DNA from: Owenia fusiformis
Lineage: Eukaryota; Annelida; Polychaeta; Sabellida; Oweniidae
DNA: 64,000 nucleotides
Direction of reading: 5' to 3'
Assembly (NCBI GenBank): GCA_903813345.2
Contig: CAIIXF020000001.1
Location: 16,387,915 to 16,451,914 of the forward strand
The notes under the pieces are model-generated. The model saw only the letters and a list, made by a program, of their open reading frames with translations. It was not told where the DNA came from and did not search any database. A program made the translations under genes and the position numbers. Shown here piece after piece: positions 21,167-34,984 of the stretch. Numbering within the stretch: the first letter of the stretch is position 1; the number at the start of each line of letters is the position of its first letter.

Positions 21167-22383
21167 CCGCAGGGCTGATAATGGCGCTAGATTTGAATCC
21201 CTTGATATTTGGAGAAATAACAATGCTAATGTTATAGGACTATGTGAAGCTGGTCTTTTAACAGATAACATTATACATGATAAATATTTGCTGAAGGGAT
21301 TTCACACGCCCCTTTACTCTCCAAATGGTCGCGGTTTAATGATTTACACCCACGAGAACATTTTGCAGACACCTAGGCCTGATCTCAGTATTGATGGCCT
21401 TGATGCAATGTGGGTTGAGTTAAAAATGAAACATAAAAAAATTCTTTACGGGGTCTTTTATCGTTCCCCTTCGCAATCAGCCAATCAGAGAGATGAATAT
21501 TTAAACTTGATGAATCAAAAACTCCAACAATTGAACAACATTAATTTCGATGGGATTATTCTAAATGGAGATTTTAACGCAAAAAGCAAATCTTGGTTCC
21601 TCCAGGGAGATGAAGATTACACCGGGAAACTTCTAAATGATATTCTATTTCAAAATGGATTTGACTGTTAAAGAACCCACAAGAATAACTCCAACATCAT
21701 CTAGCTGTATTGATTTGACAATTACCAATTCACCTGGCCTTTTGAACTTTTCCAAGGTGTGTGAACCTATAGGCTCAACTGATCATTGTACTCTATTTAC
21801 CCAACTTGATGCATTGTTACATAAAGAGGAGTCTGAACTTAAACGTGTATGGAAATATAATTTAGCAAATACCGAAGCACTTAATCAAGACATAGAGGAT
21901 ATTGACTGGAATGAATTTTTTAATCAGACTGAAGATGTAAATATTTTGACTGAAGTGTTTACAAATAAAATGATGGCATTGTTTACACTGCACATTCCAA
22001 GCAAACTCAAAAAAGTAAAAGCCAATGATAAACCCTGGTATAATGAGATAATTGCTCATGCTATTCAAAAAAAGAAAAAAATGTTTTTGAAGTTTAAGTT
22101 AAGCAAATCAGAGCAACACTATATGGCTTATAAGGCCCAAGCTGAAGTTGTTAAAAATCTTGTAACATCTACGAAGGACAATTTTACAAATGAACAGGTT
22201 GACTCATTGAATGGCGAGACTCATGCCAATGACAAATTTTGGGTACTTATCAAAAAACTTTTAGGCAAAAAAGTTAATAGTCAAATTCCTACAATGGAAC
22301 ATTCAGGCATAATCTCCAGTTCTAGTCAGGAGAAATCTGATGCCTTTCTTAACTTCTTTGTTGAAAAAAAATCATTCAAATGA
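21114..22383 (+). pseudogene. LINE endonuclease domain, frameshifted
   Basis: Two overlapping frames. 21114-21671 carries the first two thirds of an AP-type endonuclease: FSNINSRR, a CEAG replacing the usual SET-type Glu motif, GVFYRSPS, and NGDFNAKS with the catalytic Asp and Asn. 21637-22383 continues in another frame with SSCIDLTITN and GSTDHCTLF, containing the catalytic Asp-His pair, followed by a basic linker toward the reverse transcriptase. The frameshift lies near 21655-21670. Taken together the domain has all its main motifs, so the damage is recent relative to the divergence of the family. Confidence 0.88.
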
Positions 22384-24338
22384 AAATTTTGACCACTTTA
22401 ACACTCCTTTTCCTCAGAGGTGCGATAATCTGTTAAGTGGTATTACATTTGATAGACAGGATATTACTAACATAATAAATAATCTCGACCCTTCCAAGGC
22501 CAATGGCCCTGATGAAATCACCATCAAAATGCTCCAAATATGCTCAAAGTCAATTTCATTTCCTCTCTACATTTTATTCAATAAACTTTTACAGGCAAAC
22601 ACTTTTCCTCAAATTTGGAAACTTGGGAATGTTTGCCCTATACATAAAAAAGATAGCTAAAATAATCTTAGCAATTACAGACCTATCTCTCTCCTTAGCA
22701 TTGTTTCCAAAATCATTGAAAGGATAGTCTATGATAAAATGTACAAGCACCTTATTGAAAACAATCTACTTTACAAATATCAATCTGGATTTTTGAAGGG
22801 TCATTGCAATGAAATCCAACTTCTAGCGATTCATGATTTTATTTGGACAGATTTTAGTAATGGCTTTGATACTAGGTCGGTCTTTTTGGACATTCGGCCG
22901 CTTTTGATAGGGTACCACACCATCTGTTAATACATAAGCTGAAAGCATATGGCTTTTCAGGAAAGCTCTTGAATTTTATTATTTCATACCTCTCAAATAG
23001 AAAAATAAAGGTCACAGTAAACGGTAAATCATCTCAAACATCCCCGGACAACTATATAAACTGCAGTGTCCCTCAAGGAAGTATCCTTGGGCCGCTCCTC
23101 TTCCTTATATACATTAATGACTTGCCTGATACTTTATCTTCAAAATGCTTCATATATGCCGATGACACATCAATATTTTTGCCAACAAGCCCAAATGACA
23201 ACCTATCTCATATTCAACTCCAAAATGATATTCAAAAGGTAGAAAATTGGTCTGACATCTGGAAACTTGAATTTAAGCCAGAAAAAAGCAAAGAGTTGAT
23301 TTTTTCTAAGAATAATAATGCAAATAATTATCCTCCAATTGTGTTAAATGGCCACGCAATCACAAGAACTGACACCCACAAACATCTTGGCTACTACTTT
23401 GACAATAAGCTATGTGGATCAGTTCACATCAACGATTTAGCCTCTAAGATCCAGACAGCACTTAATCCAATGAAAGCTCTGAAAGGAAGACTGAAGTCCA
23501 AACATCTTATATCATGTATAATGCCTATATCCAGTCACTCTTTGACTACTGTGATGTCCTATATGATGGTGCAAACCAAATTGACCTAAAAAAGCTTAGT
23601 AGTTTACAGTACCAAGCTGGTCTAATTGTGTCTGGAGCTCTGTCAGGATCAAGTGCCTGTAAAGTATTCAAAATTTTAAATTGGTCTTGCTTGCTTGATC
23701 GTAGAAATTTTCACTTTAAGAGTCTTATGTATAAAGTCGACAATGCCCTCATTCCATCATATATAACAGACATATTCATTCCTTATAAAAGAGTCAATAT
23801 TAGAAATACGCGTTTTAACAGAGATTATATCATGCCTATTAATTATCCCAGAAAATCACCAATATACAAGATGGTCGAGATATGGAACAATGTACAACGT
23901 GATCAGCCTTATCTGAAGTCCCTTCCTTCATTGGCCTCCTTTAAAAGGAGACTAAAAATCGAAATGTTCCCTGGGATTATATCTACTGTGTCCCTTAATA
24001 TTCTAAATCGCAGGCAAGAGATGTACCTCAACAGAGCCAGAGTCGACCTTATTTTGAAGACCCAATTGATATCTCACAACTGGAATAATGTTGACTCCCC
24101 AAACTGTGAGTGTGGGTCCCCTGAGACCTTTAGACATTTATTTTTTAGCTGCCCCATGAGAATGAATAAACTTCATCAATTCAATGAAGCCATTGAGTTA
24201 ATTGTGGATGATATATCACGTTATAAAACCCAACAGGATAAAATTGATTTATATCTCTTTGGTGATCCCGAACTCACCCATGATAAATTAGACAATCTAT
24301 TTCAGTTGACAGCAACATTTTTTTTAGAAAACTGTTAA
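22340..24338 (+). pseudogene. LINE reverse transcriptase and C-terminal domain, frameshifted
   Basis: Pieces in order: 22340-22660 (LDPSKANGPDEI and IWKLGNVCPIHKK, fingers region), then an in-frame stop at 22658-22660 just before SNYRPISLL-like coding in the next bases; 22739-22930 (YQSGFLKGHCNEIQ and VFLDI, after which a shift near 22893 moves AAFDRV to another frame); 22969-23589 (SVPQGSILGPLLFLIYINDL; YADD at 23155-23166); and 23514-24338 (C-terminal region with CECG...HLFFSC). The catalytic YADD and its neighbours are intact. At least three frameshifts and one stop make it non-functional. Confidence 0.92.
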
Positions 24339-24642
24339 TGGTTGTGCATGGTTGCACATAATCTGACTACCTTAGACCCCACTTACCCAACCCCTATGTG
24401 TAATTGGTCGCCCCATCTATGTTGCAGCAGGTCCCCGTCAGTGCACTTCATTTATAACATGCCACATCTAAACAGTGGTTGTGTTTTATTTTTCTTGAAT
24501 TTTTCGTATATTTATATGTAACATTGTAATTGAAAGCGGACATAAAATGCCTTGCGATTTGCCGCATGATTGTGTATTATGACATGAAAAATATATCAAT
24601 GAAATAAACCTATTGTTAAAAAAAAAAATTAACAGAGGGGGA

Positions 24643-27535
24643 ATATCAATCAAATTCAAATGTTACATCCTATAATCTACTATTTCGATATTTGATGTAT
24701 ATTCCTTAGTTTTTCAAAAAAATCTACAAATATTTCGTTGCGGTTTTATCTTTACATCGTAATTTCAACATCCTCCTAAGCAGGTGTCCAGAATCTGTAC
24801 CTCCTTCTCCCCCCCCCTGCTATAAGCAGTATAGAAGCGCCCGATTAAACTGAATCACGTGATTTAAATTATTCGCCGATGGCGTATAAATGATTTCTGT
24901 CTCAGTGTTGCGGCAGCGAATCAAATTGCGAGTTCTTAATCGGGGAAATGCTAACTGCTTACCGCATGGGGTAAAACAAAGAAGATATTCTGGACTTTGA
25001 AGCCCTGTGATCGGAGGATGAATTTCAGTCACCGCCATCATTTTCAAACGAGTTACCTTGACTGTATTTTCATACTTGAAGAAACTAAATGTGACTGTCA
25101 TTCACCATTTTTTAAGCAGTAAAAAATAATTTGCTACAATGGTGACAACATGTTTCTTGTTTCCTGTTGAATGTCGAGTCTCGCATCATACGAATGTATG
25201 TAATTTTAGGCGATATGTCTACATGGGTGTTATATGGCTCTGGTTCTGCCTTTAAGATCCAACCAGCATTGAAACTGTATATTTATATTTGCCATAATCA
25301 AAGCGCAGTAATTGCAACTAGTTTCTGGGTCTTACCACCATGATAAACTATGACATCTCATTTCTTCTCAGTCCATGTTTCGCCCCGGGGTGAAACAGAA
25401 AGATGTTATGAGTATCAGTATGGGGTCTTACGGGGGCAGTTAAACTTGTTAAAGACTACTTAGAATTAATGCAGGACATTGTGCTAAGAACGAGATATTG
25501 ACACATCGGGTTGAAAGTACTTGTCTTCAATATTCCTTTTCCAATTGATCCAATTTGATAAGTTGTCGAGGTAATTCGAATTATCTATTTTATAACCTAT
25601 CATTTAACGAAATTATTTGGGGAAAATAAATTGCCCCTTGTGTGTAGCTCAATATCGAAACTGACGGAATCATTGAATGCAATCTTTATTGACTTTTATG
25701 CAATAATAACAACGGTGCTTCATATTAACAAGTGGAATTTACAACCAAGTTCACTTCAAATATACTGAAAATAATTGAATTGGTATTTAATCAAAATATA
25801 GTATGATAGATCCGAGCCAGTACGCTTGACTAGTTCTTTATTATGTATTTTTAATGATTTCCAACAAGATTGTATCGATAGCGAATGCATATATTTGTTG
25901 GAGCGATTGTTAAGTCTATAGACATTGCTGTCCCGAATACCCATAAATCACCAAGTTGTTGTTTAATTCATGGAAAGGATAACTCCTCCAGCCGCCCGGG
26001 GGAACATTCAATAGCAATCGAAACCAATAGAAAAATGGAAATTATAATCAGAATACAAAGTGGAAATTGATAGACAATAAATATGAGTTAGTTTGTGGGG
26101 TAATTTGTAGTCTTATTCAGATCAGTTGTAAATGGATATCCCAAAGCAGGATACGTCAATGCTATATAGAAAACATGCTAACGTCTGGTCAATAATTTAT
26201 GTTTTTAATGAAATAGAACTGAAAATAAAGAAGATTAATACAGACAAATAAATCAAGGGAAGATCATTTTTTAATCGACCAAACCCGTCAATATTTCATC
26301 TTTCTTTTATATCAAAGCAGAATCGCAAACGGCATTTTATACGTTAAATTATTGTCAAGTATTCTAGAATGATAGGGTCTCGTTTCAGGGATTGGTTATT
26401 ACTCCTCAGAACAAAAAAAGAGAATGCACTGAAAGAATCACGTTTTCCTGCTTCTACGAGATCAAATACAATCCATCGAGAATAATGGTCGATACTAGGT
26501 ATTTAATGTAAAATGACTGTGTTGGAAGAATCCCATGAATGGCATATGTCCACTTAAAAGTATTCAAGACTGAGGGCTTTTCCCGCAACACTCAACATTC
26601 AAACATGCTAGAAACAGACAATCGATCTTAATAGCATCTCTCTATTTACCTTGTCTTTCACTTATGTTGCATCAAAAGCCATGCTTCTTTATACGCTATT
26701 TAGCTTTCTTCCACTTGATTAGACATTACACCTTTTATCGACAGGTGGAACTTACTTTTAGTTGCTTAAAGAATTGCCATATTATTTAGGATGTCAAAAC
26801 TGGTCAAAAAGCGATCTTTCATTTATGAACGATTTGAGGCACTGAAATCAGATACTGTATTTAAAGTGGTAATTTTACTTAATCATTTAAATTGCCTATT
26901 ACCTATTTTTGCCAGTTTCGGTTAATCAAATGTCGGAAATATTATCTTCATAATCTCATCCAATGGGATGTTTCTTGTTATTAGGAAAATTAAAATTAGA
27001 AAATTTGACTATTCAGAAAATTAACCACTCGGATTAAATACCACTAATAGATTTTCACGTGATTGAATCGATACTGTTTTGACAATAGCTGGCCCTAGGA
27101 TTATTAAAAATGCTCTATTGATCTTCATATAGTGTTTATTATATTGACACATTCTAATCTGTATTTACTTGTCAAGCAAGACTCGAAATAGGAAACTGCG
27201 AATTCAAACTGTTGCGTTTGCGATTATGTCCCTGACAGATGGAAAATATCAAATGCGTATTACACTTTAATAATATTAAGGTAGTAACACTGGAAACATT
27301 ATAACATGTATATGCATTTTTATCTCTAATTAAACGTGCGTTTGGCTCCGTGTGGTTTAATACAAATGAATCCTCTGGTCCTGGTATTACTTTTATTGTA
27401 TCTTTTGAAATAAAATCCAACATTCCATTCAATAAATGTAAAAATTGCAACCATTGTAAAATGTTTTAATGAGAGATAGATAACAGGAAAGTGGTGCTTA
27501 TCTATCTACATTTCAATGTTTAGCATTGCAAATCC
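24643..27535. other. intergenic, no gene recognised
   Basis: AT-rich. A minus-strand open stretch at 24820-25101 and another at 27172-27450 show no family motif and no supporting context. C-runs near 24809-24818 are simple sequence. Confidence 0.55.
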
Positions 27536-27539
27536 TTAA

Positions 27540-28373
27540 AGTCCCCGTCTAAAGTTTGAAAATGTTTTTTTATCATTCATTTACTATTTGTCAGGACTTA
27601 AAAAGTGATTTTGGAGATTTTTGAACAAAAGTTGTTTTTTTTAAAAAAAAGTTGTGAGCATTTCATTTTTCAAATATTCAAATTTCCCGTCATTTTTCAA
27701 AAAAATTTGAAATTTCTTAATCATCAAATATTTCTTAATGCATTTCAAAAAAGATTATCTTTTTAACACCAATGCAAAGATTGAACAAAAGACACACTAT
27801 TTCAATGATAAAATGTCATATTTAATGGGCCACTTCAATGTTTTAGCTTATCAAAAATATTTTGAAACATTAGTGATGTCACTAAGGTAACAAAAACTTT
27901 TTGAAAAAAATTGAATTTTTTTTTTCGATGTCAATCTTTTCTAAATATGCTAGACTTTCATAAAAAGACAATGTTGATTGTCTAACCAGGTTAAAAGGAA
28001 GAATAAACTGTGTTTTAGATATCATTGTACCATTGGTTTCTATGAGAACTAAAATTTTGAAATGCATTTTTCTCAGAACCATTTTCATGCACTGATAAGT
28101 TCATTTCTCGCTTGTTTATCAACCGATTTTCTTAATTCTTTCGGCAAAAAACATGGGAGGATGAATGCTATGCATTGGTATGAATTGTGGCTAATTAGAA
28201 GATATGAGTGACCTCTAAAAGTTGGTTTTAAATAAATTCACAAATTTTGGAACAAAAAGTCTATCAAAAACCACTTTTTGAAATTTAAAAAATAAGTTTC
28301 ACATATCACACTTTGATAACATTGGGTAATACTACAATATAAGCCAAAGTGGTTTAAACTTTACACGGGGTCT
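27540..28373 (+). mobile_element. 834-bp TTAA element, copy 1
   Basis: TTAA flanks both sides (27536-27539 and 28374-28377). The left end AGTCCCCGTCTAAAGTTT is the near-inverse of the right end AAACTTTACACGGGGTCT. There is no coding capacity. A second copy (40868-42603) matches over its whole length apart from a nested insertion. A TTAA target duplication is a property of piggyBac and Kolobok elements; without a transposase the choice between them is open. Confidence 0.88.
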
Positions 28374-28377
28374 TTAA

Positions 28378-31300
28378 GAACGTAGTAACCTGGGAAATGC
28401 ACTCAGCATAAGATACATTTGCTGTAAACTTGGTCTCAGTGTGAAAGATATAAGCCAATATGGTCCCCCTCCCACTGATTTCCAAATGGATTATTCGCAA
28501 CTCTTCCATATCACGTTATATCCTAACCAGGACAAGAAAGGACCATGTAGAAAACCATAATCCCAAGGAATAAGAACACCGTAATTCCATTCACACTGGC
28601 TGTCGTCGCAATGTTATATCAGTAGTGAGATGCCACATTCGGAAATAAACTTTCCTATTATCGCGATGCATGAAGGAGTCTGTGATTTATTTTCCAGCCA
28701 TGAGTGCCTAGGTACTACGGCGAATCTAGCAATGTAAATACAACAGAGAGTTTATTCCCAATCAAATGATTAATTGATAGTGACACTTTACAGTTTATTG
28801 AGAATCGGAAAAATAAAACCTCTCACTAGAAATCACATTCAAATAAATTATACAATTATCTTATTTCGCTTGGGTTCTGAATATGGAACAAATGGGGCTT
28901 TGTCATCGAAGCCCGTATTCATAGATAAACAGAAAATAAAGTTCATATCATTGCACTTTTTACTGTTGGTAGATAATCCAAAACATTAGTTTTCCACATG
29001 GTTATACACCCTTTAATGTCATAATAGCGATAATGCTATAATTGTGAATAGTGCCATACAACAACGCATATCCACACCATTCTAATTCCTGAGGCATTTC
29101 AATACATTGTCCTCCGTGGAAACACTTATAGTCCATGGTATGAAATCTCTAGGACGTCTAATAAAGGAGCTGGTAGCACACTATAGCGCAGCGATATTTG
29201 AACTTACATTAACATACCTACATATGTTCCCTAATGATTGTTATTATAACCGTTCAATATACTTCCGGCTTTCAGGCTGAATTATGCCTGCCATTAACAG
29301 AGGTAAAAAAATCACCAAAAAATAAAATCCCAATTTTTCACAATTTGGAGTACACAATGAAACAGAAAATAATACAAAATAATTTTGAATGTATGATTTA
29401 GGTTTCTAAGCTATAAGTTTGAGGTTAATTTTCTTATCAATACCCAAAAATATGTAATCAGTGTATTGACATTTTGTATCGTCTCTCAGGTATTAATAAG
29501 ATAAATGCTACAAATGAATCACTTTTATATTGGAATGACAAATGCTTAGATTATGCTAGTTTTTCACAAAATGGGTCTCAATACGTTTTGAGATATGCAC
29601 TTTTATTCAGCGCTGAAAATTGTCAATAAAGGAGGGCCTATTGCTCTTCCTTGACTAATTGGGACTACGGCTAAAATTCTATTTCCCGTAGTTAGATATA
29701 ACTCAGTTGCTTATAAAACAACCATCAAGATTTGATCACATTCATGAATAATTGAGAAAAATCGTTATCATTATCTTCCTAAAATTTGATTATATCCAGC
29801 GGTAAGGTCAAAGAAGAAACCTCCATCAGAAAACTTGATGGTAGCCACAAGTAACGTCGAGGAGGAATTGTAAGGCGTTCGATTGCATATGACTCTAATT
29901 GATTATTAGACATGTCCTTGGAATATATGAACATTCCAATACCTCTGTAACATTTAATTAGATATAAATCTTACCTATTTGTTATTGTATTATGTTTTAT
30001 AAAACATGAACAATAATATGTTGTTAGACCCGCTGCGATTATATGGAAAAATTCTAGTAATAAAATGTTCTAAATAGTAAGAAAACTAATATGTTTCCAA
30101 TCATAAATTACCTAAATATGCCACATAATTTTGTTGAATCGGCTTGGCTGATATTTGAAAAATCAAACAAAATCTGAAAAACACACTTGCACAATTACAC
30201 TAATTAAACACCGACATCTACAATAAAATTAAATAGTATTTTTTTTAAATTATGATAATCTATTTTTGTTCGTATGCTTAGAATAACGGTCTGTGTCTTA
30301 TAAAATGTTTTAAAGTTCGAATCGAAATATTTACGTTTTTTGACCCCCTGTGATGAAAGACATTTTTCGACCCGAAAGCCGGAAGTTTTTTCAGCAAATG
30401 GTATTTTAAAAGAATCAAGACATGTACATCTTCATAAATATTGCTTCAAATGTTGCTGCGCTATACTGTGCTACGGATCATTCATATTCGGAAGTCATAC
30501 CATGGACTATTATACTTCCGTGTTGCCTCACTTCAGAAGGTCACTACCAGTACCAATAACTGGTCCCTGGGACTGGTCTCCACCTGGTTGTAGTCTTTGT
30601 AACACTTATGATCTACAGATATTGTTGCATAATTTCGAATTATGAAATGATTTTGTTTTACACAATGTTTAAACATGGATATTATTTTACATCGACACGA
30701 GAGATATTACAAAATAAGCATTTTATTATTGCCATGAGACTAAGAATAATATAAAAATGTATAAAATAGTTAAGTGTGTTTCAAGATTAGATTATACAAG
30801 CCATATAAAATATGAACAGAGTACATGCACACCCATTCCTCTTAAAATGCAAAATTTAGGTTTTATATTTAAAAGTTTAGCATTTGCACGAGTCATTGTT
30901 CATAAACTTATCGTTTGAACTTTACGTTAAAAGCACTTATGTCACAAAGCGACGCGATCATGATATACTTTATTCATCTCATCGATTTCAAATCCTTCTC
31001 TTAAAGGGTATCGTTGATTTATTAAGATTATGTCACGATATTAGCCATTTGATCTTCCTGATGAATCTAACGCAAAGATTGTATATTGCATTCTTTCGAA
31101 GATTCAGTCTGCATCATTATTCGATCGACAGTTCCAGGAAGCTGCATCCAGCTCAGATCATGAGAACGAATCATGACCTTCAATTAGTTCCTTTCTAGTT
31201 GGAAAACAGAGAGGTGTGATGGGCACCAGAATAATTATCCAGGGGCTCATCAAATCGCAGGACAAATATTCCATATTTTATCTAAATAGTTGTATCCAAA

Positions 31301-31526
31301 ACCATTTCTGAATATTGATTCTATTTTAATTGCGTTACGTTAGACCGTATACAAGTCGCAATTGTCTTGTATAGTAGCTTTTTTTGTCGTAATGGTTTCT
31401 GAATGGCGAAGAAATGGTCAAAGATATAATAAAAAGGTGGGTCAAAACGATCTTATAGCCAAAAAATACTTTGCCGAGTATACACCAAAATAAATGTACT
31501 CGTATATGAAATCTGAACATACATAT
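28378..31526. other. intergenic, no gene recognised
   Basis: Unique-looking AT-rich DNA. The open stretches at 28774-28989, 30340-30645 and 30884-31198 (+) have no recognisable domains; the 30340 frame has a Cys cluster (FKCCCAILC), but nothing else supports it. Confidence 0.5.
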
Positions 31527-31747
31527 TAACAGGAGCGTAGCCAGCTTTCAGCCAGGGAGGTGCGATCGCCAAATAAATTTCGGTTTCTTCAGTCAGGAAG
31601 GGGTGCGATTGTGGCATAAACAAGCCAAAAAAAAGATTTATTTTGAATTTTACAAAATTGATACAATACAATATTGAGTTAGAAGCTTCAAATAAAAAGC
31701 ATTTTTTGCACCTATCGCACCCCCCCCCCCCCCTTGCTACGCCTATG
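31527..31747 (-). mobile_element. short GCGTAGC-ended element with poly-C/G runs, copy 1
   Basis: GAGCGTAGCCAG at the left and CTTGCTACGCC at the right are inverted ends of a ~220-bp element. It contains GGGGTGCGATTGTGGCATAA, GCCAAAAAAAAGATTTATTT and a C-run near 31718-31732. The interior matches 42905-43200 in the opposite orientation. It is non-coding and MITE-like. Confidence 0.72.
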
Positions 31748-34700
31748 TATTAAAGTAGATAGGCAATAGTTATTTTGATATGTTCTGCGTAATAGAAGAT
31801 ACATCTACAGCAAACCTTGATTTGGTAAGTCACAATTCTGGTATGAACTCTAGGTTTGTTTTAGGTCAATAAGAGTCACAATACTTAAAATACCCACTCC
31901 TTACCTTAGCTGGTTAATACGGAGTGGAAATCCATGAAGATGTAACCACGTGACTTCTAGCCATATTATCACAATAAATAGTAAATAGCTAGTTCAGCAG
32001 TCGCCTTTTCTTTTCTTAAAGACTTTCGGTCCTTTATCCTACCTCTAGATTTGGGTGGCATTATGTCCCACAATCCTTTAAAACGAATATTAATTTTTCG
32101 ATAGTAAAAGGACCATATGCATATTCCATTGGGATCTCCCCATGAGAAAAAATAATTCATCTGATTTTTCAAAATGAGTATTCTGCTTTAATTATTACAT
32201 TTATATGCACACTAGTATCTTGTTGACCTATATTCAACACTGTATTGATGTATAGGCCACTTATTATGGTCATAATTCAATCATGAAGTGTAGAGGCATA
32301 GATTCCAAACCAGGAAGTATATTTGTGTCTGTCAAAATCCATTTGTATCCTACGCATCCCTACATTTTATCCAACTATGTTACTACATAATGAAATATAA
32401 TAGTATATTCTTTGGTTTTACAAAGTTGCATGATTTTTGATAAGTGTTCAAATTGTTTTTGGAGCATTTTTCTAAGGCCATTTTGTAGGGAAAGAATGAT
32501 GAAAAATGTACTTTTAATGTACATTTTAATGTTCTTTTAATTTTAAGTATGAGCACTTTAATATTTTCCAAAGAGTTATTTGACATTCTATTCTTCATGT
32601 TACACCTAACAATTATTCATTTTGATCATAGGGGTATTTGCCAATAAACGCACTTCTTCCTTTTGTTGAAAAGGAATCTCCCGCTTTTGCTTGACGTCAT
32701 CAAGGTTTGTGTAGGTAGAACACAGACATAACGTCTGAGATTGTCCATCTTGAAATAGGTTCTACACTAAAATGGTGAATTCTACGTTGATCTGTCTGGT
32801 TAGGGGACAAAGCCTACCCTCATAGAAAGGTAAGACCCATCGACCCTTGTGTTAAAACCCGTCTAACTGCCTCCAAACAAGCATCTTAAAGTTGCATATC
32901 TCGTTATCTATTCTGTGTCAGTCAGTTAAGCTTGAGTTCAACTTCAGTTCCCCTAAGAAAATGAGGATTTCAGCAAGGGTGTATTGACCTAAAATGGGCC
33001 CGGGGTCCGGGGATATCCACAATTACTTAACACATCTTAATAAGTCTTTCAGTTTAGGAACTTAAAGATATTTTGAAATGGTATCGGCGCTTTGTATGCC
33101 CCAAGATAATCGAGATGCGACTTTATTGTGGAGTTTTATTAGAAACTGTAATTAACTCCATATTGCGTCTTGTTATAAATGACATCACGATAATCAAAAT
33201 GTGGCACAGAGCAGAGGCATTTATGTTATTATATGTCTCTGCACAGAGTAACCATTATTGTCTAGACATTTTACTTTTTATTCAACACATTTTTTCATTG
33301 GTCTCATTATTAATGTCACGCAATGAAAGTTCAAGTTAAAACGATTGCCAGACAATTGTTTTCCTAATGACTGATTACGTCATTTGCTGCGTTTTTGTAC
33401 AGGATTGTCCCCGTTTATTCCAAACAACCATGCATACGTGCATTAGTCATCGAAATATTCCTTCACCTGGCCCGCCATTACCCCATGAGCTTCAAAATGC
33501 GGTTTGTTTTTAGGCTTTCCAAAGCCGTTGTCTTCAGCAGCTTGAAGAGCCGTTTTTAAAACAGTGATTATACTTGGGCGAGTACCTCTGTTATTATAAT
33601 GTTGGCATAGACACATGGTATTTGTCCTATAAGCAAGTGATCATCAATATTTCATTATAGGTCGTTATTTTTCTTTTCAATATGCAATTGCACATACATG
33701 AAATGGTATTCAAGGAATTACTTAGGATTGTATGACTTATGTACCAAAAGAACAAAATTATTATAACTTTTTAGAATAAATGGAAAACTTAATCCAATCG
33801 TAAGTTTACCAGACATATTTTGCAGCTACCCTGAACTCCTAAGTTACCACGACCTATACTTAATTGTGGTTTATTTCATGTATTAGATGAAAATATAAAT
33901 CAAGCCCTTAGGTGTGAATTCCATCAGAGGTGATGTCGAACCCCGCTCTGTAAGTAGCGCCAGTCTTATTATTCTGAGTGCCGGACCCCTGCAAACATCA
34001 TCACCGTAAACATAATCCATTATGAAAACAGCAGCCCCACGGAGTACCAACCCAAACCAAGCCAAATATGTAATTTTATCGAAAAATGACAGCCATTTTT
34101 AATTGAGTGGCCATTTTGAATAAAGGCTCGATTCATGCTCGAAAATAACAATTTATTTCGAAACATGCAAAAATCAATCATACAGTATATTAGTTATATA
34201 GCAGAATAGATTGAGGAGATTTTGAAAAAGTTTTGAACAGGGATTGTAGACCTTATTAATGCAATATCACTTTGAATGAAAGCGTGTAGAGACTTCCAGG
34301 AAACAGTCAAACATTAAATTTCTATTTAAAATAGTTTTCATTTTGAATAAGGTTTCATGTCCATATAGCATCAGCTTAAAACTTGAACCAATTGCAATAG
34401 CTGATATTTGAGTAAAGGAAAATTACATTTTGCTGAAAATATCGGCCATTTTGAATTGAGCCGCGATATTTGAAAAAAGGAACCAGCCTATAAATTCAAC
34501 TAGGGGTATTTCCGTTAGCCCGGAAACACACACAGACGCACGGTTTGACGGAATGATCTCTATTCGAACTTTGATTTCTTAGATAATCACCATAAAAAAT
34601 CCAAATAAACTATTTAATATAGCTGGTAGCTAGAGCTTATTAGTTTATAACTTAGTTTAAATATAACACAGAAATATGCTGCTTAAATGTGGACTAAGGA

Positions 34701-34984
34701 TTATGTACTGGGAGGTTTCGGACACTCACAGGATTTATCACGCGGAAAATATGGCGTAAAGTTCTAATATCTCCCGAGGGATCGCAGGGATATACCTTGT
34801 ATCTAAAGCGGTGCCGTACATAACGGATGTATTCCATACCTACTGAGGTTCCAGATACATTACCTCATAAAGTTCCAAAATCCAAAAATGTACTGTACGC
34901 ATTTTCTTCTTAAAAAGTAGTTTTCAAGTTTGTGAGATTTTCACTCTCATATATTGCTGGAGCAGATCAATGAATTGATATTCA
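31748..34984. other. intergenic, no gene recognised
   Basis: No feature could be supported beyond simple AT-rich sequence. Several 60-90-codon frames are present on both strands without domain signatures. Confidence 0.5.

Larger units (their letters stand above)
20192..24627 (+). mobile_element. complete but inactivated CR1/L2/Jockey-type LINE with 2A peptide
   Basis: A 15-bp target duplication ATTAACAGAGGGGGA lies at 20177-20191 and 24628-24642, immediately outside a 4.4-kb LINE. The order is 5' UTR (20192-20593), a hydrophobic N-terminal segment ending in a 2A motif, endonuclease, reverse transcriptase, C-terminal knuckle, a ~290-bp 3' UTR with a GAAATAAAC signal at 24601, and a short A-run. 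Several frameshifts and one stop break the polyprotein. The RT block SVPQGSILGPLLFLIYINDL places it in the Jockey/CR1/L2 supergroup; finer assignment needs a tree. Confidence 0.93.

Noticed and set aside
30340-30645. 101-codon plus-strand frame with a Cys cluster
   Set aside because: No recognisable domain, no splice context and no repeat support; consistent with chance.
31718-31732. Poly-C runs as G-quadruplex regulatory sites
   Set aside because: Simple homopolymers inside a MITE; possible structure but no evidence of function.
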